A stretch of 64,000 nt of DNA. Source: Spiractinospora alimapuensis. Lineage in GTDB: Bacteria; Actinomycetota; Actinomycetes; Streptosporangiales; Streptosporangiaceae. Below the pieces are notes generated by a model that ran no database searches, was not told the origin of the DNA, and saw only the letters and a program-made list of their open reading frames with translations. Location of the stretch: NCBI RefSeq assembly GCF_018437505.1, contig NZ_CP072467.1, positions 5,046,010 to 5,110,009 on the forward strand, given 5' to 3'. Position 1 is the first letter of the stretch; every line of letters starts with the position of its first letter. The translations under genes were made by a program, and so were the position numbers. Below are positions 51,693 through 59,879 of the stretch, one piece after another.

Positions 51693-52226
51693 TCACCGGA
51701 TGGAGCGCACCAAGTCAATCGTCTCAGCGCAGTCGGCGCGGACGGCTAGCTCGTTCGCGGCATTGTGGTCCGGATCGGCCACCAGTGCCTGGTAACCCCA
51801 CAGGCAGTCCTCCACCTCCCACGCGGCGGTGAACTGGGGGTGGTCGTCGACGGTGGCGAACCACTTGGCGTCGTCACCGTTGGTGTAGAGGTCGATGTAC
51901 TGCACCTCGTTGCTGAGAGCGCTCTCGACATCGGCCAGGGTGACGTCCCCCTCCGGTATGCCGAGCAACGAGTCGATCGCGGCGGCCTGCTCGTCGAGGT
52001 AACTGAGCACAGGGTCCCGCCGCGTCTTCTCCCCGCCGGCATGATCGGTCTCCCCAGGCTCAATCGTGGGAACCAACAAGGCAGCGCCAACCGCGAGCGC
52101 CACCCCCGCGCCAGTCAGCAACCCGCAGCCACAGCCGCGCCGAAGAACGGACCACGTTGTGGGTGACAGGCGTCGTCGCGGCGCTTTGGGTGCCAGCGGC
52201 ATGCCAGGACGGAAATACGGATGCAC
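51693..52226 (-). CDS. Membrane-anchored protein, unknown function
   Basis: A 177-residue protein. A basic N-terminus precedes one helix (LLTGAGVALAVGAALLVPTI). The ~120-residue extracytoplasmic part has three Trp (DDAKWFATVD, FTAAWEVEDCLWGYQALVA) and two Cys (VEDC, RADC) that could form a disulphide. GTG at 52226 with GGAGG four nt upstream; ATG at 52202 is an alternative without a site. No family recognised. Confidence 0.65.
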   Translation of the reverse strand: MHPYFRPGMPLAPKAPRRRLSPTTWSVLRRGCGCGLLTGAGVALAVGAALLVPTIEPGETDHAGGEKTRRDPVLSYLDEQAAAIDSLLGIPEGDVTLADVESALSNEVQYIDLYTNGDDAKWFATVDDHPQFTAAWEVEDCLWGYQALVADPDHNAANELAVRADCAETIDLVRSIR

Positions 52227-52501
52227 GGCGCCTCCGAAGAGCGCGGGACATGCGTCGACCGTACCCCGGGGCCATCCCAATCACCGACAAGACACGTCGA
52301 ACCCCGATGAATCGACCACAACTTGCCCCGCACCGATTTGGGGAAACCGCTGCGCTTCAGCGCCCGGCGCGGCAGGATGGGAGTGCGTTCGGAAGGGGGA
52401 CGCGTCGCAGCCTCCGTTTCGATGGAGGGCAGCCGCGCCGTTCAACGGTGTGTGCGGATCCTGGCATCCGCCCCCCGCCCTGTGGGGGGCGGACCCAGGT
52501 A

Positions 52502-54103
52502 CTACTCATACGGGTCCGCCGCGCAGTCCCGCCACGAATCACCCTCATTGTGCAAGAACTGTGTGCCCGTCTCCGCGTAGGGCTCGGAGCGGTAGCAGAG
52601 GTGGGGGTCTGTCTGGGGTGTATCCGTTTTCAGCACGAGTGCCCCGGCTCCGTTATTACCAGCCATGGATACACTCAAGGTGAATTGGATCTTCGGCTCT
52701 TGCGGAGAGAGAACACCGAGTATCTCTCCCGGCTCATGGATCCAGTTCGCGCTATCAGCAGGGTCAGTGGTGTCACCCGTCGCAACGTAGAAGTATCCAC
52801 TGCCGAAGGACAGCGATCCAGATTCGGCTAGATATTCTACGCTTCCGTTGAAGTCGACTCCTGTCGGCGAGGGATCAGCTGTCTCCATAGTTATTTCAAT
52901 AATTGGCTCCCCGTTTATGGATTGTCTGTAAATCCCTGGATCACTGGCTATGTACTCGCCCTCGCCCGCGACGTTATCGGGGAGCTGCTCGGGATTGGAG
53001 TCGTTAGCCTCCAATGCCGAAGAAGGGGGATCCTGCGTCTCCGCCGTATCTGTTTCACTCGTGTGATCCAGGGTGAGGTAGGTTGTCGCACCTAGGATGA
53101 CCAGGGCTACGGCTGCCGTGGCCATGACTACCCAAACCCGCGAATACGTTCCGCTGTCCGCGTGTGCTTTCCAGTCCTGGGGGACATGGATCGTGTCGGG
53201 GAGATTGCGCCATTCCGTCTCGATCAGTGTTGCAACAAGAGTTGACGGAGGATCGTCTGGAATCGAGTACCCAGTGTGAGATTTTAAGGCTGTAAGCGGC
53301 TCCCTAGGCTCTGGGCGAGCGTTGGGATCGGGAGCGAGCGCACCTTCCACGAGGGGATACAAGACCTCCGGTGTTCCCTGAATGTCAGGTGAATTGTGCA
53401 TCGTACGGTCCGCAACAACTTGAGGGCTCCCGGTGCCGTAGGGGGAACGTCCAGTCGCGGCGAATGCAACCAATCCACCCCAGGCGAAGATGTCGGCTGC
53501 CGGGCTTGCTTCCGCTCCGTGGTACCGCTCTGGCGCTATCCAGCCGGGCGAACCCATCAGACCGCCGGTGCGGGTGATCCCTGTGCCGTCCAGCGCGCGG
53601 GCGATGCCGAAGTCCAACACCTTGGGTCCGTCCGGGGCCAGGATCACATTGCTGGGCTTCAGGTCCCGATGCACGATGCCGGCACTGTGGATGGCGTGAA
53701 GCGCTTCGGCCAATCCGGCGGCCAATGCGAGCACCATTCCTTCCGGCATCGGGCCCGAGGTCGTGACATGCTCGCGCAGGGTGGGCCCGGGCACGTACTC
53801 GGTAGCCAACCAGGGGGTATCCGCGTCGGGGTCGGCGCCCGCGAAGGCTGGTGTACACCGGGCATTGACCCGTTCCACCAGTCGTACCTCGCGGGCGAAG
53901 CGCGCTCGGAACTCGTCGTTGTCTGCGAACTCGGGATGGACCAGTTTGACGGCCAAGCACAGGCCGTCGCCGTCGACTGCGCCGTACACCGCGCCCATCC
54001 CACCGGCGCCCAACCGACCCACGATCCGGTACGGCCCGACGCGGCTGGGATCACCGGCCTCTACGGGCTTGAGGGTGGCGGGGAAAGGACGACGAGAGGC
54101 CAT
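52502..54103 (-). CDS. PknB-type transmembrane Ser/Thr kinase (kinase 3)
   Basis: A 533-residue kinase, close in layout to kinase 2 (32203). Catalytic motifs: GRLGAGGMGAVYG, LAVKLVHPEF, HRDLKPSN, DFGIARALDG, WIAPERYHG. A ~40-residue linker precedes one helix (VWVVMATAAVALVILGATTYLTL) and a ~175-residue extracytoplasmic domain ending in a Cys pair (HLCYRSEP, RDCAADPYE). The ectodomain part is noticeably lower in GC than the kinase part. ATG at 54103 lacks a ribosome site; an 11-bp repeat GAGGTATAGAA occurs twice upstream. It follows the NlpC/P60 gene by 26 bp. Confidence 0.9.
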   Translation of the reverse strand: MASRRPFPATLKPVEAGDPSRVGPYRIVGRLGAGGMGAVYGAVDGDGLCLAVKLVHPEFADNDEFRARFAREVRLVERVNARCTPAFAGADPDADTPWLATEYVPGPTLREHVTTSGPMPEGMVLALAAGLAEALHAIHSAGIVHRDLKPSNVILAPDGPKVLDFGIARALDGTGITRTGGLMGSPGWIAPERYHGAEASPAADIFAWGGLVAFAATGRSPYGTGSPQVVADRTMHNSPDIQGTPEVLYPLVEGALAPDPNARPEPREPLTALKSHTGYSIPDDPPSTLVATLIETEWRNLPDTIHVPQDWKAHADSGTYSRVWVVMATAAVALVILGATTYLTLDHTSETDTAETQDPPSSALEANDSNPEQLPDNVAGEGEYIASDPGIYRQSINGEPIIEITMETADPSPTGVDFNGSVEYLAESGSLSFGSGYFYVATGDTTDPADSANWIHEPGEILGVLSPQEPKIQFTLSVSMAGNNGAGALVLKTDTPQTDPHLCYRSEPYAETGTQFLHNEGDSWRDCAADPYE

Positions 54104-54128
54104 GAGGTATAGAAATCGAGGTATAGAA
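54104..54128. repeat. Two 11-bp direct repeats upstream of kinase 3
   Basis: GAGGTATAGAA at 54104-54114 and 54118-54128, 14 bp apart, fills the 26-bp gap between the NlpC/P60 stop and the kinase ATG. On the gene strand it reads TTCTATACCTC twice. It could be a binding site or carry a -10 (TATACC) for kinase transcription. Confidence 0.5.
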
Positions 54129-54129
54129 G

Positions 54130-54732
54130 CTACGTGATCACGCGGCGGGCGCCCATGTAGCGCTGCTGCCAGTAGCTGTCGAGTGTGACGACCTGACACG
54201 GGTTCCCGCAGTGCATCATCTGGTTGTTGCCGATGAACATCCCCATGTGGTCGGGCTGGGGGCGGCTGCTGCCCATGTTTAGGAAGATAAGGTCTCCGGG
54301 AGTCAGCTCGCTCTGACTCACCTCCGGTAACGCCGGCCACATGGTGGTCGTGGTGCGCGGGATGTTCACCCCCACTTGCAGGTAGGCCTGCTGGATGAGA
54401 CCGGAGCAGTCGAACGCGTCAGGGCCGTTGCCGCCCCACAGGTAGGGCTTGCCTTGTTGGGCGACCGCCCACTCGATGACGGTGAGTAGGTCCTCGTGGT
54501 CGACATCGCCGATCTCGACACCGCCGCCGATGCCGAACGCGGGAGGTTCCTCCGGCTCGTCCGGGCGGTCGTGTTCGGTCCAGGTCTCCCCGCCACACTC
54601 CGGTCCCTCGACCAGGCAGACCGCTTCGCGTACGCCGTCGTGAATCTGGTCCGGGATATCCGTCGCGGCGACGGTAGTGACGATGGCGGCGCCAATGCCA
54701 ATGGCGATGCCGTGCTCCAGAATGGAAGCCAC
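54130..54732 (-). CDS. NlpC/P60 cell-wall peptidase with pilin-like N-terminus
   Basis: A 200-residue protein. The N-terminal helix (HGIAIGIGAAIVTTVAAT) is followed by REAVCLVEGPEC, the same layout as in the 467-residue protein at 18201. The C-terminal NlpC/P60 domain has the catalytic Cys in DAFDCSGLIQQAY, the His in PDHMGMFIGNN and the third-residue region MMHCGNPC. It would cleave peptidoglycan stem peptides outside the cell. GTG at 54732 with GGGAGG six nt upstream. Directly upstream of kinase 3, so kinase and hydrolase may be linked in wall remodelling. Confidence 0.85.
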   Translation of the reverse strand: MASILEHGIAIGIGAAIVTTVAATDIPDQIHDGVREAVCLVEGPECGGETWTEHDRPDEPEEPPAFGIGGGVEIGDVDHEDLLTVIEWAVAQQGKPYLWGGNGPDAFDCSGLIQQAYLQVGVNIPRTTTTMWPALPEVSQSELTPGDLIFLNMGSSRPQPDHMGMFIGNNQMMHCGNPCQVVTLDSYWQQRYMGARRVIT

Positions 54733-54887
54733 CGGTGCCTCCCGGGAAGATCACCTTCGGGGGAATCGGTCTGTCCCTGGTTCAGTCCACCGTAACGGTA
54801 TTACCCATACGGGAACAGGGCCGGGGCGTCGATGGGGTGCCGAGTATCAAGATCAAAATGCGTACTGGGCAGTGGTGAGTAGATCAT

Positions 54888-55817
54888 CTACTTCGAGGAC
54901 CTGCGAATCATCGAGGGAATGTAGTCGGGTTCGAAAACATCATTCCAGGTGAAGCGGAGAATCCGCCATCCGGGAAATGCCTGGGCGAGCTTGTTCTGGC
55001 GACGGCGGTCGCGGTACAGCGCCTCTGGATGTCGGTGGGGCTCCTGGCCGTCGCACTCCACGAGGGCGCGGGCCTCGCGGAACAACAGATCGACCACAGC
55101 GATGAGGTTCCCGGCGTTGTCCACGCACGGGTACTGCAGTTGATCCGGCTCGATACCGGCGTCCTGGCAGCGCAGACGCACCCGGGTCTCCAGGGGCGAT
55201 TCGGCGCGGCCGTCGGTCAGCGCTCACCACGACCGCCGCAGTCGCCCGTCAGGCTGTCTCCCACCCGTGGCGCTCACCTCCCGGAGCAGGTGTTCGCCAC
55301 GCACCGCCTGCCTGTTGAGCGCGGAGTCGACCAAGGACACCGCGATGTCGCGGCCTTGCGTCGACATCAGGTCCCGTAGCGTGCGCCGAATCGTGGTGAT
55401 CCGGACCCCGTTGCGCCGCTGGATCTCGTTCTCCTCGATGGACCACGAGTGGAGCCGGACCCGTGCTCCCGCGTAGGTCTTCGATCGCTTCCCCGCGAGT
55501 ACGACCTCCCCGCGCCACGGGGGAAGCCCCTGCAACCCCCACAACCGGGCCGCGGTCTCTCCCACGGCGACGGCCGCCGGCCCCGCAATGAGCTGCCCGG
55601 CCTTGACGGCCGAGTGCAGGCGCCCACGTTCGGTGTTCGCGGTCATCCTGCGGATCCGGTAGACGCCGTGGTGTACCGAGAGCCAGTACCCGCGCTTCAG
55701 TCGATAACCGATCTGGGGAATGGACATTCCATGTGCCACGGCTTGTTCCCGGGACACCACGCCGTGCTGTTGGCCGGCGAGTTTCTCGGCGGCCTCAAGG
55801 TGTTTGTGATTGGCCAT
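54888..55817 (-). pseudogene. AbiEi-antitoxin-domain / DUF559 nuclease-like protein, split by one stop
   Basis: A single frame of 309 codons is interrupted by TGA at 55224-55226. Upstream of it is a type IV antitoxin AbiEi-like helix-turn-helix and domain (GVVSREQAVAHGMSIPQIGYRL, HHGVYRIRR, then RTLRDLMSTQGRDIAVSLVDSAL). Downstream is a DUF559/Vsr-like nuclease fold (NAGNLIAVVDLLFREARALVECDGQ, then GWRILRFTWNDVF). Both halves are otherwise intact, and Arg (CGA) would be the simplest original codon. Either a recent nonsense mutation, a read error, or two separately translated parts. Such proteins are common in actinomycetes; their role is unclear. Confidence 0.8.
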
Positions 55818-55888
55818 GACTCACAATGCGCCACGGTGCCCCGGTCTCGCTGGTTATCCACAGGCTGGATCCTGTGCGGCCATGGCGA

Positions 55889-57217
55889 TCACGGAGTGGA
55901 CGGGTCGGCGCCCGCGGAGCCGCGGTCTTCGTCGCGGCCGTGGCCAGGATCGGCGTCGTCGCCGCCACCGCTCCTGCCCGCTCGACGCAGGGCGCGCGGC
56001 AGGGTCAGGGCGACCGCGACGGTGGCGACGATCCCACCCCCTCCCGCGACGATGAGCGTGACGGGCGCCGAGGTCGCGTCGAGCAACAGACCACCGCCGA
56101 GGTAAGACAGTCCGGCGGCCACGCCGACCGCCCCGTACAGGTTGCCGAACACCCGCCCGAGTATCCGGGACGGGACCATGCGCTGGAGCAGGGTATTGGT
56201 CGCCACGTCCATCGCCGCGATACCAATGCCCCGCACGGCCTGCAGGGCGAAGGCGGCGGCGACAGCCCACGCCAAGCCGGTCAGCAGATTGCCCAGGCTG
56301 CTCACGGCGAACCCGATGAGGAGCAGGACGAGCATCGAGCTGTACCCGCCGTAGCGGGCAAGCAGCGCGTAGCCCCCCACGAGTCCGATGCCCACAGCCC
56401 CCAGCAGCAGACTGGCGGCCGCGTTCCCCGCCGCGAAGTCGTCCTTGGCCAGCACCACCAGTGCCACGTCGTCGATCCCGTTGAAGGCGACCACGACGCA
56501 GAAGCCCAGCGCTATCAACCGGATCGGCGTGATCGACCAGATGTAGCCCAGCCCTTCCTTGGCCTCGGCAACAAGGGAGGTCGGTGTGCCGTCGTTAGGA
56601 GCCGGGGGGAGGGAATGCACCCGCAGGAGGACGAGCGCGGAGAACCCGTAGGCCAGCGCCGCGCCGAAGAGCACGCCCTGGACCCCCAGGAAGGGGAACA
56701 GCGCCGCCGCTACCAGTGGCCCGACGGCCTCGGCGCCGTTGGTGCCGAACCCGACGCTGGCGTTGGCCGACTCCAGATCCTTCTCGCGGACCAGACCGGG
56801 TACGGCCGCGCGTGACGCCGGCAAGAACACCTGGCCAGCCGTCGCCCGCGCGGCGACCAGGACCAGGAGCACTGGCAAGGGCGGCATCGAGAGCGCGATC
56901 AACAGCAGCGCGACCCCCTGGACCACCTCACAGGTGATCATCACCCGCTTGAGATCGAAGCGGTCGCTGATCGCACCGGAGACAGGTCCCAGCAGGGCGG
57001 GAAAGAAGTCCCCGACCAGTAGCAGTACGGAGATCGCTATCGCTTGGCCGGTGGAGTCTGCCACGAACAGCATGAGCGCGACCAGGCTGACCGCCTCCCC
57101 GGTATAGGAGACGGTTCGTGACGTGAACAACGCACGGAACGGGGCGTTGGCAACGAGCAGGCGCAGTCCTCCCACCGGCTCATCCGCTGGCTGAGGGCCG
57201 GAACTCGAGCCGGTCAA
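55889..57217 (-). CDS. MFS transporter, macrolide-efflux-like (MFS_3 type)
   Basis: A 442-residue, 12-helix transporter. Motifs are FRALFTSRTVSYTGEAVSLVALMLFV at the first helix, GPVSGAISDRFDLKRVM (loop 2-3), and LQRMVPSRILGRVFGNLYGAVGVAAGLSYLGGGLL as a region near the end. These fit the MFS_3/MefA-like group of exporters. The C-terminal tail is Gly/Asp-rich. The start is uncertain: TTG at 57217 opens the conserved part but has no good ribosome site. Divergent from the SRPBCC gene across 242 bp. Confidence 0.82.
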   Translation of the reverse strand: MTGSSSGPQPADEPVGGLRLLVANAPFRALFTSRTVSYTGEAVSLVALMLFVADSTGQAIAISVLLLVGDFFPALLGPVSGAISDRFDLKRVMITCEVVQGVALLLIALSMPPLPVLLVLVAARATAGQVFLPASRAAVPGLVREKDLESANASVGFGTNGAEAVGPLVAAALFPFLGVQGVLFGAALAYGFSALVLLRVHSLPPAPNDGTPTSLVAEAKEGLGYIWSITPIRLIALGFCVVVAFNGIDDVALVVLAKDDFAAGNAAASLLLGAVGIGLVGGYALLARYGGYSSMLVLLLIGFAVSSLGNLLTGLAWAVAAAFALQAVRGIGIAAMDVATNTLLQRMVPSRILGRVFGNLYGAVGVAAGLSYLGGGLLLDATSAPVTLIVAGGGGIVATVAVALTLPRALRRAGRSGGGDDADPGHGRDEDRGSAGADPSTP

Positions 57218-57459
57218 TGTGGGCTGCTTTCGTCTTTGACGCGCGCCGCACCCGAAGACTCGCGAACACGGCGTGGAGAGGAATCGGCGCTGGTGAGCCG
57301 AGAGAGGAGCAAAACGATCAGTAGTGTACGCCCGCGGAGGCTCATCGACCACAGATTTTTCGGTTCGAGTAGTAGCCCACGCTGTCGTTGACCCCGACCA
57401 CGCTCGCCCGCTCCTGCGCTCGGTATCGTGGCGCCCCAGCGATTCCATGGGAGGTCTGG

Positions 57460-58005
57460 ATGCGGTGGATCGACGGCCCGCGCGCCGAAGCGGAGGTCAT
57501 TGTCAACGCGGCCCCTAGCCAAGTGTGGCCAGTGGTCAGCGACATCGAGCTATCCGCCCGTTTCAGCCCCGAACTACAACGTGTGGAATGGCTGGACGGA
57601 GCCACCGGCCCCGCCTCCGGGGCCCGCTTCGCCGGCTACAACCAGAACGAACACCTGGGGGACTGGCGCAGCGTCTCCGAAATCGTCGAGTTCGCGCCTG
57701 AACACCACTTCGCCTGGGCCGTCATCGCCATCGACACCCGCCTGGGCGAACTCACCGGAACCCCCACGGAACCGATCGCCACCTGGCACTTCACCCTGAC
57801 CCCCACTGAAGAGGGGGGAACCCGTGTCGTCCACGACACGTCCCTCGGCCCCGCCCGCTCCGCCATGAACCTCGCCATCGAACGCCACCCCGACCACGAA
57901 GAAAAAATCATCGACACCCGCATCGCCGAAATCCAGGCGGCCATGCTGAGGACCGTGCAGGGCGTGCAGGAACTGGTGGAGGGAAAGCCATCGCGTAGTA
58001 GGTGA
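57460..58005 (+). CDS. SRPBCC-family protein
   Basis: A 181-residue START/Bet v1-like protein. Motifs: AEVIVNAAPSQVWPVVSDIEL at the N-terminus, GARFAGYNQNEHLGDWRSVSEIVEF, PIATWHFTLTPTEEGGTRVVHDTSL. The C-terminal helix closes the pocket (RIAEIQAAMLRTVQGVQEL). Such proteins bind hydrophobic ligands or act as polyketide cyclases. ATG at 57460 with GGGAGG six nt upstream. Ligand unknown. Confidence 0.85.
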   Translation: MRWIDGPRAEAEVIVNAAPSQVWPVVSDIELSARFSPELQRVEWLDGATGPASGARFAGYNQNEHLGDWRSVSEIVEFAPEHHFAWAVIAIDTRLGELTGTPTEPIATWHFTLTPTEEGGTRVVHDTSLGPARSAMNLAIERHPDHEEKIIDTRIAEIQAAMLRTVQGVQELVEGKPSRSR

Positions 58006-58103
58006 CCGACGCCGACTACGGAATGCATACCGCGCGCGGATCTTTCGGTCCTAAGGTGAGCACAAGCAACGCACCTTCGAGAAGCGCCGGACCGGAGACA
58101 AGC

Positions 58104-59405
58104 ATGCTGCTGCGTTTCCGCGTGACAAACCACAAGTCGCTGCGCGACGAGCAGCACCTCGTGCTCACCCCGTCCGAGCAGCAGGGTGACGAGCTGCCGC
58201 CTCCTGGTGAGGCACGCGCGCTCCCGGTAGTGGGCATCTTCGGCCCGAACGCCTCGGGCAAGTCCAACGTGGTGCGCGCGTTGTGGGACATGAAAGAGCG
58301 GGTGCTGCGGGGAAATCACCGCTTCCCTCAGGAGCCGGAGCCAGTTGTGCCACTCCCTCGGTGGCCCTTCCGTCTCGACGCGGAGGCGCGGGCGAGCGCC
58401 TCAACGTACGTGGTGGATCTCCTTCTGGACGAACAGCGGTGCACATACGGCTTCTCGGTCACCGACGAGGCTGTTGTGGAGGAATGGCTGTACAGCTATT
58501 CGGCGAACAACCAAAAGACTGTCATCTTTCACCGTCGCGGCGACGATATATCCGAAGGAACGGTCAGGTCGGTCATCGAGGATGTTATCGAGTTCGAATC
58601 AAACGCGCTCGTCATGGAAGTATTCGCGGATATCAGGCCCGGCTTGATTGTCGGCGATGATCTCGGCGCGCTCAACCCGGTGTTGGATTGGTTTGGTCGT
58701 GACCTCTCAATGAGTAGTCCCAGTATGCTTTATTCGCCTGCCGTCCCTGCGCCGTATCAGCTTGATGATGATTCGTTACGCCGGCTCTCCGCCATCCTGC
58801 GTGCCGCGGACACGGGGATTGAGCGGGTGTCGATCAAAAAGGAGCGAATTGTCTCCGAGCGCGGCGAAGACCGGGTAATGCCTCGCTGGCTTTTTTATCA
58901 CTACGGTGGAGATGAATCGGATCCCTTGCAGGAATGGGAGCAGTCGCAAGGTATACGGGCACTGCTGCGGCTCGCCTTCTCCGTGCTGAGGGTTCTGAGG
59001 GGCAGGGGGAAAGCCCTCGTTGTCGACGAGATCGACGTCGGCCTCCACACAGCCCTGTCCGCGCGATTGATCGAACTCTTTCAGAGTCCAGAGACGAATC
59101 CGTTGAACGCTCAGCTGATCTTCACGAGTCATGATCCCCTGCTGCTCGGCGTTATCCGCGGGCGGGTCGTGCTGGAACAGGACCAGATCTGGTTCACCGA
59201 GAAGGACGCCGGTGGCGCGACCGAGCTCTACCCCTACTCTGGCTACGGTGATGACGATGCGGGCGCCCGGGTAAAGCGTTACCTGGCTGGGCGATTCGGG
59301 GCGACGCCGTTCCTCGACGATGATCTGTTCCTAGCGGCACTCGCCGAACGGGAAAGCGACGAATCGAATGATGCTCCCGACCAGCCCCGGCAGGACGACC
59401 GGTAG
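58104..59405 (+). CDS. AAA ATPase of the AAA_15/RloA-like group (putative defence)
   Basis: A 433-residue ABC-like ATPase related to SMC/OLD proteins. MLLRFRVTNHKSLRDEQHLVL at the start and Walker A GPNASGKSN (~50-58) define the fold. Walker B is KALVVDEIDVGLHT (~318) and the H-loop is LIFTSHDPLLLG (~352). Relatives are RloA and abortive-infection ATPases, usually paired with RloB or a nuclease; no such partner lies adjacent. The centre (about 58490-58900) is less GC-rich than its surroundings, hinting at horizontal origin. ATG at 58104 follows GGAGA. Confidence 0.82.
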   Translation: MLLRFRVTNHKSLRDEQHLVLTPSEQQGDELPPPGEARALPVVGIFGPNASGKSNVVRALWDMKERVLRGNHRFPQEPEPVVPLPRWPFRLDAEARASASTYVVDLLLDEQRCTYGFSVTDEAVVEEWLYSYSANNQKTVIFHRRGDDISEGTVRSVIEDVIEFESNALVMEVFADIRPGLIVGDDLGALNPVLDWFGRDLSMSSPSMLYSPAVPAPYQLDDDSLRRLSAILRAADTGIERVSIKKERIVSERGEDRVMPRWLFYHYGGDESDPLQEWEQSQGIRALLRLAFSVLRVLRGRGKALVVDEIDVGLHTALSARLIELFQSPETNPLNAQLIFTSHDPLLLGVIRGRVVLEQDQIWFTEKDAGGATELYPYSGYGDDDAGARVKRYLAGRFGATPFLDDDLFLAALAERESDESNDAPDQPRQDDR

Positions 59406-59879
59406 GCGCCGATCCTCCACTCTCGACTACCGGTTCGTGCTTCCCCGACACTGAGGGCTGAGCCGCTCCGCCCCCAATGAGCACGCCACCGGCGACCGCA
59501 CGCCCACCACAAGCGGCCCCGGCGGGGAATTGGTCTGGCGCAAACAACTCCGAGGACGCCGGGGCCGCCAGTGGAACGGCCCAAGGGCCGCGTTGTGCGG
59601 GGATGTGGAGGCGGCGGGAGCCCGGCGGCCCGTGGTCGCTTGGGGCCCGCGTAGCCTCCTCCGCCATCTATTCCCTCATCCGGGGAATTGGAACGTACCG
59701 AATCGATCTCTCTGTGACGTCCAGTCCACGCGGCGTGCTGTCGCAGCGCCTTCCGGTGCCGGGAGCCCCATTGACCTGCGACGGTCGGAACGCCCCGTGT
59801 TTTGGTCCCTCCCGAGATAGCCAAATATCAACAATGAGTGTTAAGTTCACATTGTCTGTAACAGTGGGGAGGGCTGGGA
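59406..59879. other. 474-bp stretch with the sugar operon promoter region
   Basis: The left ~400 bp hold no supported gene. ACAATG (59831-59836) and CATTGT (59850-59855) form a 6-13-6 inverted repeat 25-49 bp before the FGGY kinase start, a likely operator. The phrase GTGTTAAG within it recurs before the substrate-binding protein gene (~62216). Confidence 0.5.
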
